The notes under the pieces are model-generated. The model was not told the origin of the DNA and did no database searches. It was given only the letters and a program-made list of their open reading frames with translations. This document shows positions 34,884 to 44,027 of a stretch of 64,000 nt of DNA, piece by piece (the stretch's first letter is position 1; every line of letters starts with the position of its first letter). Where the stretch lies: positions 65,736-129,735 of the forward strand of contig CALEZD010000108.1 of the NCBI GenBank assembly GCA_937928385.1, given 5' to 3'. The position numbers were made by a program, and so were the translations under genes. Source of the stretch: an uncultured Bacteroidota bacterium. Its GTDB lineage: Bacteria > Bacteroidota > Bacteroidia > Chitinophagales > Chitinophagaceae.

Positions 34884-35477
34884 TTACTTTTTCTTTTCAG
34901 GAGTAGCAGCTGCGTCAGCTTCTGCCTGTTTCAGCGCACGTGTCATTACTACAGACGCGATAGGAATACGCGGCGGGTTCATGATTTCGATATTGTCAGC
35001 TTTAATGTCCTGTACACGCACGTTACCGTTCAGTTGCAGGTCATCTATATTTATTTCAAGGTGCTCAGTCAGGTACTTTGGATAAGTACGCACTTTTACT
35101 GATTTCAACTTGATAACCAGGCGGCCGCCCTCTTTTACACCCTGCGGCTGGCCAGCAAAGAAGATAGGCAGTTCAGCTATCACTTTCTTGCCTTCTACCA
35201 GCTCCAGGAAGTCCATGTGCGCCAGGTCGTCTGTCACCACGTCAAACTGCATGTCTTTCATGATGCAACGGTGTGTTTTACCATTTACATCAATTTCCAC
35301 CAGTTGAAATTCGGGTGAATACACCAGGCCACGTACCGCCAGCGGCGCTACTGTGATGTGGATAGTTTCTTCGCCACCATAAATAACAGCGGGGACTTTC
35401 CCTTCAGAACGAAGGCGGCGTGTAGCAGATTTGCCGTGCTCGCTTCTGAGTTCTCCTTGTACTTTAATAGTTTTCAT
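34884..35477 (-). CDS. rplY: 50S ribosomal protein L25 (Ctc form)
   Basis: A 197-residue bL25 of the long Ctc type: an L25 domain at the N-terminus (GKSATRRLRSEGKVPAVIYGGEE) that binds 5S rRNA, and a beta-rich TL5 C-terminal domain, with a low-complexity basic tail (ATPEKKK). The gene lies directly downstream of prs with 160 bases between, in the same direction; this prs-rplY order is common. Confidence 0.95.
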   Translation of the reverse strand: MKTIKVQGELRSEHGKSATRRLRSEGKVPAVIYGGEETIHITVAPLAVRGLVYSPEFQLVEIDVNGKTHRCIMKDMQFDVVTDDLAHMDFLELVEGKKVIAELPIFFAGQPQGVKEGGRLVIKLKSVKVRTYPKYLTEHLEINIDDLQLNGNVRVQDIKADNIEIMNPPRIPIASVVMTRALKQAEADAAATPEKKK

Positions 35478-35639
35478 TACTTAACTTTTGTAACCCTTTC
35501 AACACCGTGCGCATACCCGGCAAACATCCGGACGTTGAAACGTTTTTTTAAATTGTTAGTTTTTGTCAAGGCCGCCAATACTGGTCGGGCCGGGTTTTGT
35601 TGTTTAAACAGTCTTTAAAAATATGTCGTGGCCAATTGC

Positions 35640-36587
35640 TTAGCCTTTCAATTTGCTATGTATAAATAACGAGTTGATGGACTTGTTCTCAAAAGCATTG
35701 CGGATAGCTACTCCGAACAGTTCTGATGTCGTCAACACTTTTATTTTAGCACTTTCCTTCTTCAGCGGTATCGTATCACACACCACCAGTTCTTCCAACT
35801 CGCTGTTTTCGATATTTTCGTACGCCTTGCCACTCAATACAGGGTGGGTACAGAACGCACGAACCGATAATGCCCCTTTGTCTTTCAATACCGAAGCCGC
35901 TTTGCTGAGGGTGCCGGCAGTATCGCATATATCGTCTATCAATATTACGTTTTTGCCTGATACATCACCTATTACAGTCATACCGGCCACCTCGTTGGCA
36001 CGCTTGCGTTCCTTATCACATATCACCATATCAATGCCAAAATACTTGGCCACTTCGCGCACACGGTTGGTACTTCCTACGTCGGGGGCCGCAAAGATAA
36101 GGTTTTCTATATTAAGTTGTTCAATATATGGTATGAAAATGGCAGAACTGTCTAAGTGGTCCACCGGTATATCAAAAAATCCTTGTATCTGTGGTGCGTG
36201 CAAGTCCATGGTAATGATACGGTTGGCGCCCGCGGTAGTCAGCAGGTTGGCTATCAGCTTGGACGCAATAGACACACGGGGCTTGTCTTTACGGTCTTGC
36301 CTGGCGAAGCCGAAGTAAGGGATAACCGCCGTAATATACCCCGCAGAGGCACGCTTGGCGGCATCAATCATCATCAGCAGTTCCAGCAGGTTGTCAGACG
36401 GGGCGAAGGTGGATTGTACCAGGAACACATAATCGCCGCGGATAGACTCCTGGAAAATGGGCTGAAACTCGCCATCACTAAACCTGTTGACCTGCATCTG
36501 GCCCAGCTTTTTGCCAAAGGCTTTGGCTATCTTTTCCGCCAGGTACTCCGACCCTGTACCCGAGAATAATTTTACTGCTGACTGCAT
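35640..36587 (-). CDS. prs: Ribose-phosphate pyrophosphokinase
   Basis: A 315-residue enzyme making PRPP from ribose 5-phosphate and ATP. Visible motifs are the N-terminal ANRFSDGE-like MQVNRFSDGEFQP, ITMDLHAPQIQGFFDIPVDHL in pieces, and the PRPP-binding loop VILIDDICDTAGTL. Length is normal. A TAnnTTTG box lies 24 bases upstream on the minus strand. Confidence 0.96.
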   Translation of the reverse strand: MQSAVKLFSGTGSEYLAEKIAKAFGKKLGQMQVNRFSDGEFQPIFQESIRGDYVFLVQSTFAPSDNLLELLMMIDAAKRASAGYITAVIPYFGFARQDRKDKPRVSIASKLIANLLTTAGANRIITMDLHAPQIQGFFDIPVDHLDSSAIFIPYIEQLNIENLIFAAPDVGSTNRVREVAKYFGIDMVICDKERKRANEVAGMTVIGDVSGKNVILIDDICDTAGTLSKAASVLKDKGALSVRAFCTHPVLSGKAYENIENSELEELVVCDTIPLKKESAKIKVLTTSELFGVAIRNAFENKSINSLFIHSKLKG

Positions 36588-36610
36588 GACTGTAATTGAG
36601 AATGAGGGGG

Positions 36611-36618
36611 CAAAGTTA
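36611..36618 (-). promoter_or_regulatory. -7 box of prs
   Basis: Minus strand TAACTTTG, matching TAnnTTTG, 23 bases before the prs start at 36587. Confidence 0.6.
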
Positions 36619-36725
36619 GGTAATCATTAAGTTTATTAAAAGGGAAATTTGGAGTTGAGGATACACCACTGCTGTAAACAGCCATATAAGATAATACCAG
36701 GTGGCCTGAGGTGATTTTTTATTAC

Positions 36726-36733
36726 TAATTTTG
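36726..36733 (+). promoter_or_regulatory. -7 box of purC
   Basis: TAATTTTG, matching TAnnTTTG, 32 bases before the purC start. No purine riboswitch is recognisable in the leader. Confidence 0.6.
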
Positions 36734-36765
36734 CCGTCTTATATAAATCATATTAACGCATATCT

Positions 36766-37689
36766 ATGCTGCAACTCCCCAACCAGACGGCTTTTTATAA
36801 AGGAAAAGTGCGCGATGTATATACTATAGCCGATAAATACCTTGTAATGGTAGTGAGCGACCGTATATCAGCCTTCGACGTAGTGCTGCCCCGCCCCATT
36901 CCTTACAAAGGGCAAGTGCTGAACACCATCGCCGCCCGTTTCCTGGATGCAACCCGAGATATAGTACCCAACTGGAAAATCAGTTCTCCCCTGCCCAATG
37001 TGACGATCGGGCATAAATGTGAGACCTTTCCTGTAGAGATGGTGATACGCGGCAACCTGGCAGGCCATGCATGGCGAACCTACAAGAGCGGCCTGCGCGA
37101 ACTGTGTGGCGTGCCCCTGCCCGAGGGAATGAAGGAAAATGATTTCTTCAACCACCCCATCATTACCCCATCTACCAAGGCGCACGAGGGGCACGACGAG
37201 GATATATCGAAAGAAGAAATAATAGCACGCGGCCTGGTGAGCAAAGAAGATTATGAAGAGTTGGAACGCATCACGCAAGCGTTGTTTGAGCGTGGCAGGC
37301 AGATGGCCCGCGAGCGTGGGCTGATACTGGTAGATACCAAGTATGAGTTTGGCAAAATAGGCGATACCATCTACCTGATAGACGAGATACACACCCCCGA
37401 CAGCAGCCGTTATTTTTATGCCAATGAATATGACGAGCGCCAGGCAAAAGACTTGCCGCAAAAACAGCTGAGCAAGGAATTTGTACGCGAGTGGCTGATG
37501 GAAAACGGTTTCCAGGGCAAGGAAGGACAAACCGTGCCTGAAATGACGGATGACGTGGTAACGATGATTTCGGACAGGTACATAGAACTGTATGAGCAGG
37601 TGACCGGGACAGTGTTTATCAAAGAAGATCTGAGCGAGGAAGAGTGGAGGAACACTCTTTCAGAAGCTGTTAAGGAACTAATACAGTAG
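36766..37689 (+). CDS. purC: SAICAR synthetase
   Basis: A 307-residue enzyme of purine synthesis that joins aspartate to CAIR. It has GKVRDVYTI at the N-terminus, VVSDRISAFDVVLP, PVEMVIRGNLAGHAWRTYK, and LVDTKYEFGKI and IDEIHTPDSSRYF near the active site. Its length of about 300 is the long form of the family. The gene stands alone. A hairpin overlaps its stop. Confidence 0.96.
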   Translation: MLQLPNQTAFYKGKVRDVYTIADKYLVMVVSDRISAFDVVLPRPIPYKGQVLNTIAARFLDATRDIVPNWKISSPLPNVTIGHKCETFPVEMVIRGNLAGHAWRTYKSGLRELCGVPLPEGMKENDFFNHPIITPSTKAHEGHDEDISKEEIIARGLVSKEDYEELERITQALFERGRQMARERGLILVDTKYEFGKIGDTIYLIDEIHTPDSSRYFYANEYDERQAKDLPQKQLSKEFVREWLMENGFQGKEGQTVPEMTDDVVTMISDRYIELYEQVTGTVFIKEDLSEEEWRNTLSEAVKELIQ

Positions 37690-37712
37690 CATCAATACAT
37701 GATGCTACTGTA
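37682..37712 (+). terminator. Hairpin at the end of purC
   Basis: A 13-base-pair stem TACAGTAGCATCA / TGATGCTACTGTA with a five-base loop. The purC stop codon lies in the left arm. Only a weak T-rich stretch follows (TTAATCG), so termination strength is uncertain. Confidence 0.6.
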
Positions 37713-37754
37713 TTAATCGAAACGTTTATTAGTATCTTGTTACAGTAACATATC

Positions 37755-38390
37755 CTATTTTTTGTCAACAACTGTGAGGTAGAAAATGATGTAGTGCTCC
37801 ACACCGTACTTTTCATACCATTGTTCGGGTGGTACACCATCATATGTTAACTGACAATAAGAAGATTCTGTATTGCCTTTGTTATCGTCTTTAACAGTAT
37901 ATGGCAGCGCAAAAGTGAACAATGGAGTTTTTTTGTTGTAGGTATAAGTACCATTGCTGTAATCTATAGTACGCATACTATACCCTTTCTTCACACGTCT
38001 TTCAAAGTTAACATCAATACTAAACCGCGGATAGACAAATTCCATATGTATAGATGTATCTTCTTCCCCGCTTAATAATGTAAATTCAAAGCTCGTATCG
38101 CTACCATTTGCACCATAAAAATTATCAGGCAAGCCCCTCGTTAATACTTGTTCTTTACTCGCTTTACCATTAGTGTATTCAACATATGACAGGTCCACTT
38201 TCTTACCTGCAATATCGGGTGCTGAAAGAATTACCTTATTACGCTCTATAGCTAAAAAATGCATTAATTGCCTTATTTCACTGCTTTCAGAGCCTGATTT
38301 GATGTCTATGGCATAACTGTTATTTTGGGCTGTACATTGCAGGCAGAGAATCAGGGCAAAGGAAATGGATACGAGTTGCTTAAGGTTCAT
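37755..38390 (-). CDS. Secreted protein of unknown function
   Basis: A protein of 211 residues from the ATG at 38390, which opens the signal peptide MNLKQLVSISFALILCLQC. That signal has a lipobox-like LQCT, so it may be lipid-anchored. The mature part has SYVEYTNGKASKEQVLTRG and beta-rich stretches (TSIHMEFVYPRFSIDVNFE). No family recognised. It diverges from hutU. Confidence 0.55.
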   Translation of the reverse strand: MNLKQLVSISFALILCLQCTAQNNSYAIDIKSGSESSEIRQLMHFLAIERNKVILSAPDIAGKKVDLSYVEYTNGKASKEQVLTRGLPDNFYGANGSDTSFEFTLLSGEEDTSIHMEFVYPRFSIDVNFERRVKKGYSMRTIDYSNGTYTYNKKTPLFTFALPYTVKDDNKGNTESSYCQLTYDGVPPEQWYEKYGVEHYIIFYLTVVDKK

Positions 38391-38500
38391 ATAAATAAGA
38401 TTTAGGTCGTGTTGGCTCAAATATAATATATAGGCTGTCTAAAAACGAATTATTTTGAGCTTGTGTGCAACTGTCGACCATACAGGTTAACAAGGTTTTG

Positions 38501-38508
38501 TACTTTTG
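38501..38508 (+). promoter_or_regulatory. -7 box of hutU
   Basis: TACTTTTG, matching TAnnTTTG, 20 bases before the ATG at 38529. Confidence 0.6.
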
Positions 38509-38528
38509 CACCTCCAAGAAGTATAGAT

Positions 38529-40184
38529 ATGAGTGAAGCTAAACACAGGGTGATCAAATCGCCCACAGGCAATCAACTGAATTGCAAAAACTGGATAAGC
38601 GAAGCCGCTTATCGTATGATACAGAACAACCTGGACCCCGAAGTGGCGGAACGCCCTGAAGACCTGGTAGTATATGGTGGTATAGGCAAGGCCGCCCGCA
38701 ACTGGGAGAGCTTTGATAAAATACTGGAATGCCTGCGCAACCTGGAGGAAGACGAAACCCTTATGGTGCAAAGCGGTAAGCCCGTGGGTGTGCTGCGCTC
38801 GCACAAAAACGCGCCTCGTGTACTGATAGCTAATAGTAACCTGGTAGGTCGCTGGGCTACCTGGGAACACTTCCGCGAACTGGAAGCCAAGGGGCTGATG
38901 ATGTACGGGCAAATGACCGCGGGTAGCTGGATATATATCGGTTCACAAGGCATTGTACAGGGTACTTACGAAACATACTTGTCTCTGGCGAATATGCATT
39001 ATGGCGGCACACTGAAAGGCACCTTCAACGTAACAGCAGGCCTGGGGGGCATGGGTGGCGCTCAGCCACTGGCCATTACTATGAACGAGGGCGTATGCCT
39101 GGCTGCTGAAATGGAAGAATGGCGCATACAGAAGCGTATAGAAACACGTTACCTCGATAAATACACGCATGATATAGACGAAGCGATAGATTGGGCGCTG
39201 AAAGCAAAAGAGAACAAAGAAGCCATATCAATCGGTGTATGCTGCAACGCTGTTGACCTGCTGCAAAGGCTGATAGACAGGAATATCACGCCTGATACAC
39301 TCACCGACCAGACATCTGCACACGATGAACTGATAGGCTACTTCCCGGAAGGGCTGAGTGTAGCAGAAGCCAATGCCCTGCGCGAAAGCAACCCTGCTGA
39401 ATACTCATCGCGCTCGCTGGATACCATGGCGAAGCATGTACGCCAGATGCTGGAATTGCAAAAACGCGGTGCTATCACGTTCGACTATGGTAATAACCTG
39501 CGCGGACAAGCCAAAGACAAACGTGGTGTGGAAAATGCTTTTGACTTCCCCGGCTTTGTACCCGCGTATATCCGCCCGCTGTTCTGCGATGGTAAAGGGC
39601 CTTTCCGCTGGGTAGCACTCAGCGGCGACCCCGAAGATATTTATACAACTGACCAGGCGCTGAAAGAACTCTTCCCTGAAAATACAGGGCTGCTGCGATG
39701 GTTAGATATGGCCAGGGACAAAATCGCCTTCCAGGGATTGCCCGCGCGTATATGCTGGTTGGGTATGGGCGAAAGAGAAAAGGCGGGACTAATGTTTAAC
39801 GAACTGGTACGTGAGGGTAAAGTAAAAGCACCTATCGTTATCGGCCGCGACCATTTGGACTGCGGTTCTGTAGCATCGCCCAACCGCGAAACGGAAGCGA
39901 TGAAAGACGGCAGTGACGCTGTAGCCGACTGGCCAATACTGAATGCATTAATTAACACCGCCGGCGGGGCAAGCTGGGTATCCTTCCACCATGGTGGTGG
40001 TGTGGGCATGGGCTACTCGCTGCACGCAGGTATGGTGATAGTGGCAGACGGTACAGCCGATGCTGATGCACGCCTGAGCCGTGTGCTGCACAACGACCCC
40101 GCTATGGGCATACTCCGCCACCACGATGCAGGCTACGAGCAGGCTACAGATAACGCGGATAAGTTCGGATTGAATATATGGTGA
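38529..40184 (+). CDS. hutU: Urocanate hydratase
   Basis: A 551-residue enzyme from the ATG at 38529, chosen because a promoter-like box lies 20 bases upstream; a longer frame from 38463 would include the promoter. It turns urocanate into imidazolone propionate in histidine degradation. NAD-binding and family motifs are present: VYGGIGKAARNWES, GRWATWEHFRELEAKGL, TAGLGGMGGAQPLA, and HHGGGVGMGYSLHAGMV. No hutH, hutI or hutG gene is within the window, so the pathway genes are dispersed. Confidence 0.96.
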   Translation: MSEAKHRVIKSPTGNQLNCKNWISEAAYRMIQNNLDPEVAERPEDLVVYGGIGKAARNWESFDKILECLRNLEEDETLMVQSGKPVGVLRSHKNAPRVLIANSNLVGRWATWEHFRELEAKGLMMYGQMTAGSWIYIGSQGIVQGTYETYLSLANMHYGGTLKGTFNVTAGLGGMGGAQPLAITMNEGVCLAAEMEEWRIQKRIETRYLDKYTHDIDEAIDWALKAKENKEAISIGVCCNAVDLLQRLIDRNITPDTLTDQTSAHDELIGYFPEGLSVAEANALRESNPAEYSSRSLDTMAKHVRQMLELQKRGAITFDYGNNLRGQAKDKRGVENAFDFPGFVPAYIRPLFCDGKGPFRWVALSGDPEDIYTTDQALKELFPENTGLLRWLDMARDKIAFQGLPARICWLGMGEREKAGLMFNELVREGKVKAPIVIGRDHLDCGSVASPNRETEAMKDGSDAVADWPILNALINTAGGASWVSFHHGGGVGMGYSLHAGMVIVADGTADADARLSRVLHNDPAMGILRHHDAGYEQATDNADKFGLNIW

Positions 40185-40206
40185 ACCCCAAACCCCTAAA
40201 GGGGCT
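40185..40206. repeat. Left copy of an inverted repeat with a CCCCTAAAGGGG hairpin
   Basis: CCCCAAACCCCTAAAGGGGC, itself a hairpin. The reverse complement recurs at 40777-40799. Together they flank the 139-residue lipoprotein gene. It begins at the hutU stop codon. Confidence 0.7.
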
Positions 40207-40316
40207 TTATGTTATAACTTATATGGCTGCTACAGAAATGTGGTGGCCTTTTTTTGTTATCTCCTTTCCGCCGTTATTGCGCAATAATGCGGCATCTTTT
40301 TTGATGGTATCAGGTT

Positions 40317-40736
40317 ATGAAACACCTACTGTCATATCTTTTGCTCACATTCATGATTAGTTGTGATAAAAAAGACCCACATTGTCCACCTGATGACCAT
40401 AACGGTCTCACGCTATCTAATCAATCATCCAAAACAGTAAAATTTGAATTCTACTGGAATTATCCTGACACTGCCATTGGGGAATATAACCCACGATATA
40501 ACGGTAATGATGGATTATCAACGGGAGAAGAATTTACAAGAGGTATGGGACGGTATACTTGTGCAGAATCTGTTTTTAGGGACGGAAGTAAAGAATGGGT
40601 TTATATCTTCGACAATAATGCATTAGAAAATATCCCATGGGATACTATAAGAGCTACCCAAAGAGGTTTACTAGAGCGCAGGCTAATAGATTTAGAATAT
40701 CTGAAAGCAAACGATTTTAGAATCATTTACAAGTAA
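40317..40736 (+). CDS. Lipoprotein of unknown function
   Basis: A 139-residue protein with a signal peptide and lipobox (MKHLLSYLLLTFMISC). The mature part starts DKKDPHCPPDDH and then NQSSKTVKFEFYWNYPD, a beta-rich domain with a Trp/Tyr cluster and ENIPWDTIRATQRG. I recognise no family, though Bacteroidota have many lipoproteins with 'isxxS.tvYf.ysyPDt' starts like this. AT-rich compared with neighbours. It is bracketed by inverted repeats. Confidence 0.65.
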   Translation: MKHLLSYLLLTFMISCDKKDPHCPPDDHNGLTLSNQSSKTVKFEFYWNYPDTAIGEYNPRYNGNDGLSTGEEFTRGMGRYTCAESVFRDGSKEWVYIFDNNALENIPWDTIRATQRGLLERRLIDLEYLKANDFRIIYK

Positions 40737-40776
40737 CAAGAGCTACCGCTTTCGCGATAGCCCTTATGCTTACTTA

Positions 40777-40799
40777 GCCCCTTTAGGGGTTGGGGTTTA
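40777..40799. repeat. Right copy of the inverted repeat around the lipoprotein gene
   Basis: AGCCCCTTTAGGGGTTGGGG, the reverse complement of the left copy except for one base. It abuts the fumC stop codon on the minus strand and could act as its hairpin. Confidence 0.7.
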
Positions 40800-42194
40800 A
40801 ATCTTCCCCACCATATCAGCAGGGTTCACCCACTCGTCAAATTGTTCTGAAGTAACATAGCCCAGGTCAATAGCTGTTTGTTTCAGCGTCTTGCCTTGCT
40901 TGTGGGCTGTCTGTGCTATCTCTGCCGCTTTGTAGTAGCCTATTTTAGTATTGAGCGACGTTACCAGCATCAGCGAGTTGTGCAGGTGTGCATCAATATT
41001 CTCCTGTATCGGTTCTATACCTACCGCGCATTTATCGTTGAACGATACGCAACCATCTCCTATCAGCCTGGCGCTGTGCAGGAAGTTGTATATCATCATA
41101 GGCTTGAACACGTTCAGCTCGAAGTGGCCGTTTGAACCACCTACACTTATCGCCACATCATTACCCAGCACCTGTGCCGCTATCATCGTCAGCGCCTCAC
41201 ACTGTGTAGGGTTCACTTTACCGGGCATGATAGAAGAACCAGGCTCGTTGTCTGGGATAGATATCTCCCCTATTCCGCAACGAGGGCCCGAACTCAGCAT
41301 ACGTATGTCATTGGCTATCTTCATCAGGCTAACCGCTACGGTTTTCAGTGCGCCATGTGCTTCTACTATGGCATCGTGTGCTGCCAGGCTTTCAAATTTG
41401 TTCTCAGCTGTAACGAAAGGCAGGCCTGTCAGTTCAGCTATTTTAGCCGCTACTTTTTCAGCATAACCCTCAGGTGTATTGATACCCGTACCTACCGCAG
41501 TACCACCCAGCGCCAGCTCGCTCAAATGTTCCAGCGTGTTGTTGATGGCTTTCAGTCCGTGGTCCAGTTGAGACACATAACCGCTTATTTCCTGTCCCAG
41601 TGTCAGCGGGGTAGCATCCATAAAGTGTGTACGGCCAATCTTCACGATATGCATATACTCTTTGCTCTTGGCAGCCAGTGTATCGCGCAGCTTTTTAATG
41701 CCGGGGATGGTGGTTTCTATCAATATCTTATACGCAGCTATGTGCATAGCTGTTGGGAATGTATCGTTAGACGACTGCGATTTGTTCACATCATCGTTGG
41801 GGTGTACAAACTTTTCTTTGTCGGTCAACTGGCCGCCGTTTACCACATGCGCACGGTAGGCTATTACCTCGTTGCAGTTCATGTTCGATTGCGTACCCGA
41901 ACCCGTTTGCCATACCACCAGCGGAAACTCGTTATCCAGTTTACCCTCCAGTATCTCGTCACATACCTGGCCTATCAATTTCGATTTCTCGGCAGGCAAC
42001 GCACCCAGGTCTGTATTGGTGAGCGCAGCTGCTTTTTTCAGGTAAGCAAATGCCTTGATGATTTCTTTGGGCATCTTATTGATGTCCTGCGCAATTTTAA
42101 AATTGTCGATAGAGCGCTGTGTCTGCGCACCATAATAGGCGGCAACAGGCACCTTCACTTCACCCATCGTGTCTTTCTCAATACGAAATTCCAT
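40797..42194 (-). CDS. fumC: Class II fumarate hydratase
   Basis: A 465-residue fumarase of the citric acid cycle, the iron-independent type. The signature GSSIMPGKVNPTQCE, the N-terminal MGEVKVPVAAYYGAQTQRS, GSGTQSNMNCNEV and GRTHFMDATPLTLGQE are all intact. Length is normal. A TACCTTTG box lies 42 bases upstream on the minus strand. Confidence 0.96.
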   Translation of the reverse strand: MEFRIEKDTMGEVKVPVAAYYGAQTQRSIDNFKIAQDINKMPKEIIKAFAYLKKAAALTNTDLGALPAEKSKLIGQVCDEILEGKLDNEFPLVVWQTGSGTQSNMNCNEVIAYRAHVVNGGQLTDKEKFVHPNDDVNKSQSSNDTFPTAMHIAAYKILIETTIPGIKKLRDTLAAKSKEYMHIVKIGRTHFMDATPLTLGQEISGYVSQLDHGLKAINNTLEHLSELALGGTAVGTGINTPEGYAEKVAAKIAELTGLPFVTAENKFESLAAHDAIVEAHGALKTVAVSLMKIANDIRMLSSGPRCGIGEISIPDNEPGSSIMPGKVNPTQCEALTMIAAQVLGNDVAISVGGSNGHFELNVFKPMMIYNFLHSARLIGDGCVSFNDKCAVGIEPIQENIDAHLHNSLMLVTSLNTKIGYYKAAEIAQTAHKQGKTLKQTAIDLGYVTSEQFDEWVNPADMVGKI

Positions 42195-42235
42195 ATAATT
42201 TTATTTATCAAGTAAGTTGAATAAAATAGACGGCG

Positions 42236-42243
42236 CAAAGGTA
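42236..42243 (-). promoter_or_regulatory. -7 box of fumC
   Basis: Minus strand TACCTTTG, matching TAnnTTTG, 41 bases before the fumC start. Confidence 0.55.
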
Positions 42244-42333
42244 TTAAATGAATGAATATGAGTAAACCTATATTTCGGGACTATTAAATATCAACTTCAT
42301 TATTTATAATTGCTGCCAAATTTTATATACATA

Positions 42334-44001
42334 ATGAGAAACCTTGTATTGACCCTCGCCGCAATGCTCTGCGTGCAGCTATCTTTTTCCCAGGTAAAAA
42401 ACATTGAATACAGCGCCCCTTTTGAAGAACCACTAAAAGGCTGGTATAAGGTGATGCAGCTGAAAAACGGTAACACTTTTTACTTTACATTCAATAATGA
42501 AGGAGTAACAGTTACTGTATATAAGCCCGACCGTAAACTAGCAGCCCGAAAAGTGCTGGCAGGCAAAATATGGGATGCTAAAGACATGAAAAATTCCATA
42601 ATGGAAGGCATATATGAAATTGACGGCAAGCCGGTAATTTTTCTGCAACAGGAGGAGAAGAAACGCCCTGTTCTTTTCAGGATACAGTTGAATCCTGAAA
42701 ATGGCTCAATTTCTGACGAAGCTGAAATTGGCCGCATGGAAAAAGGATATAGCGGAATGGCTAACTATATGTTGCAGGATTATGCGAAAGTACCGCCTCA
42801 AGACTTTGTGGTAGAAAAAGACCCTTATTCAGAATCATACGCTGTAATGGCATATGACACGCATGCTGATGATAAAGAAAACAGGGTCGTTGTATCACAC
42901 TATACTGTTGAAGGAGGGAAGCATACCCTTGTCAACAAGAAGCCATACCACTTCGACTCAAAGTTCATTTTATATATCGGCATGTGCGTAAATGGTAGCG
43001 AAAGCGTCAACATTGCGTTTTATGAATATAACAGGGCTAATGCATTCGGCTATGAAAGTGATAAATACAAAGACTCACGCGTACTGCTGTCTAAACTAGG
43101 GGAAAACGACAATGAGTTTACAAATGCCGTTCTTCCATTTGACGAAGAAATGCAACGTACGCATGGATTAATGGTATACAACCCCTTTACACAAATGATT
43201 CAATTGCTGACCATCACATTACTTGAAAGCAAAGGAGGTGTGGCATATTACATGGGACTCGTCAGCTATATTGACCCTAACACCTTGCAACTACTTAAAA
43301 AAGTAACCATTCCGGCAGACATGCTCAACAACAACCTGAAGTCAAAATTCAATGTAAAAAATGACTTTAGGGGATTGCCAATCAATATGCTGTTGAATAA
43401 CGACAACTCGACAACTTTACTTGCAGAAGAAACCTCGGAATTTGCAATAAATAGCTCCAGCACATCAATTGACTTCCGCAATTTAGGCGTCATAACAATG
43501 GATGCAACAGGTACGGATGTTGATGCATTTGGTATGATAAAACACCAGGTGGCTACCGGGCACCCGATGGATTTTTTCTACTATGCCAAAAAGGGTAAGG
43601 GGTTATGGTCTTATGTAACCAGGCGGGGGATGACTATGTACACTCCCGATGACAACAGGTCATTTTATTCCTTTGACTATGTCAACACCGCAGCAAATAA
43701 TAAATACATAATTTTTAATGACTCACGCGATAACTATAAAGGTACAGAAAGGGTAACAAATATTAAGGAGTTAAAACCTATTAAGTATGTAACCGAAAGC
43801 ATTGCAATGATACACAAAATGACATACAATAAAATTGAATCCAACTATCTGTATGGAAAGCCTGCAAATGACAATTCAGGCACGATATGCAATGTAGAGT
43901 CTTCGCATTTCGTAAAAGAAACAGGTGTTTATGCTGCGCTTATGATTAAAAGGAACGGCAAAGAAAAGAAAGCCTATATTTCGTGGGTGACGCTGGAGTA
44001 A
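42334..44001 (+). CDS. Large secreted protein of unknown function
   Basis: A protein of 555 residues from the ATG at 42334, which begins the signal peptide MRNLVLTLAAMLCVQLSFSQ; a TTG 24 bases earlier would spoil it. No family recognised. It is rich in beta-strand patterns such as FYFTFNNEGVTVTVYKPDRK and LFRIQLNPENGSISDEAEIG, which suggest a beta-propeller-like fold. There is no T9SS sorting domain or lipobox, so it is probably periplasmic. AT-rich compared with the next gene. Confidence 0.65.
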   Translation: MRNLVLTLAAMLCVQLSFSQVKNIEYSAPFEEPLKGWYKVMQLKNGNTFYFTFNNEGVTVTVYKPDRKLAARKVLAGKIWDAKDMKNSIMEGIYEIDGKPVIFLQQEEKKRPVLFRIQLNPENGSISDEAEIGRMEKGYSGMANYMLQDYAKVPPQDFVVEKDPYSESYAVMAYDTHADDKENRVVVSHYTVEGGKHTLVNKKPYHFDSKFILYIGMCVNGSESVNIAFYEYNRANAFGYESDKYKDSRVLLSKLGENDNEFTNAVLPFDEEMQRTHGLMVYNPFTQMIQLLTITLLESKGGVAYYMGLVSYIDPNTLQLLKKVTIPADMLNNNLKSKFNVKNDFRGLPINMLLNNDNSTTLLAEETSEFAINSSSTSIDFRNLGVITMDATGTDVDAFGMIKHQVATGHPMDFFYYAKKGKGLWSYVTRRGMTMYTPDDNRSFYSFDYVNTAANNKYIIFNDSRDNYKGTERVTNIKELKPIKYVTESIAMIHKMTYNKIESNYLYGKPANDNSGTICNVESSHFVKETGVYAALMIKRNGKEKKAYISWVTLE

Positions 44002-44015
44002 ATAGCTGAATGCCG

Positions 44016-44023
44016 TATTTTTG
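44016..44023 (+). promoter_or_regulatory. -7 box of the di-haem peroxidase gene
   Basis: TATTTTTG, matching TAnnTTTG. It lies inside the longest possible reading frame of the next gene, which favours the GTG at 44028 over the ATG at 44010 as the start. Confidence 0.5.
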
Positions 44024-44027
44024 CCCT

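Noticed and set aside
36588..36765. Purine riboswitch before purC
   Set aside because: The short leader after the TAATTTTG box has no aptamer-like conserved loops; only about 30 bases separate the box from the start.
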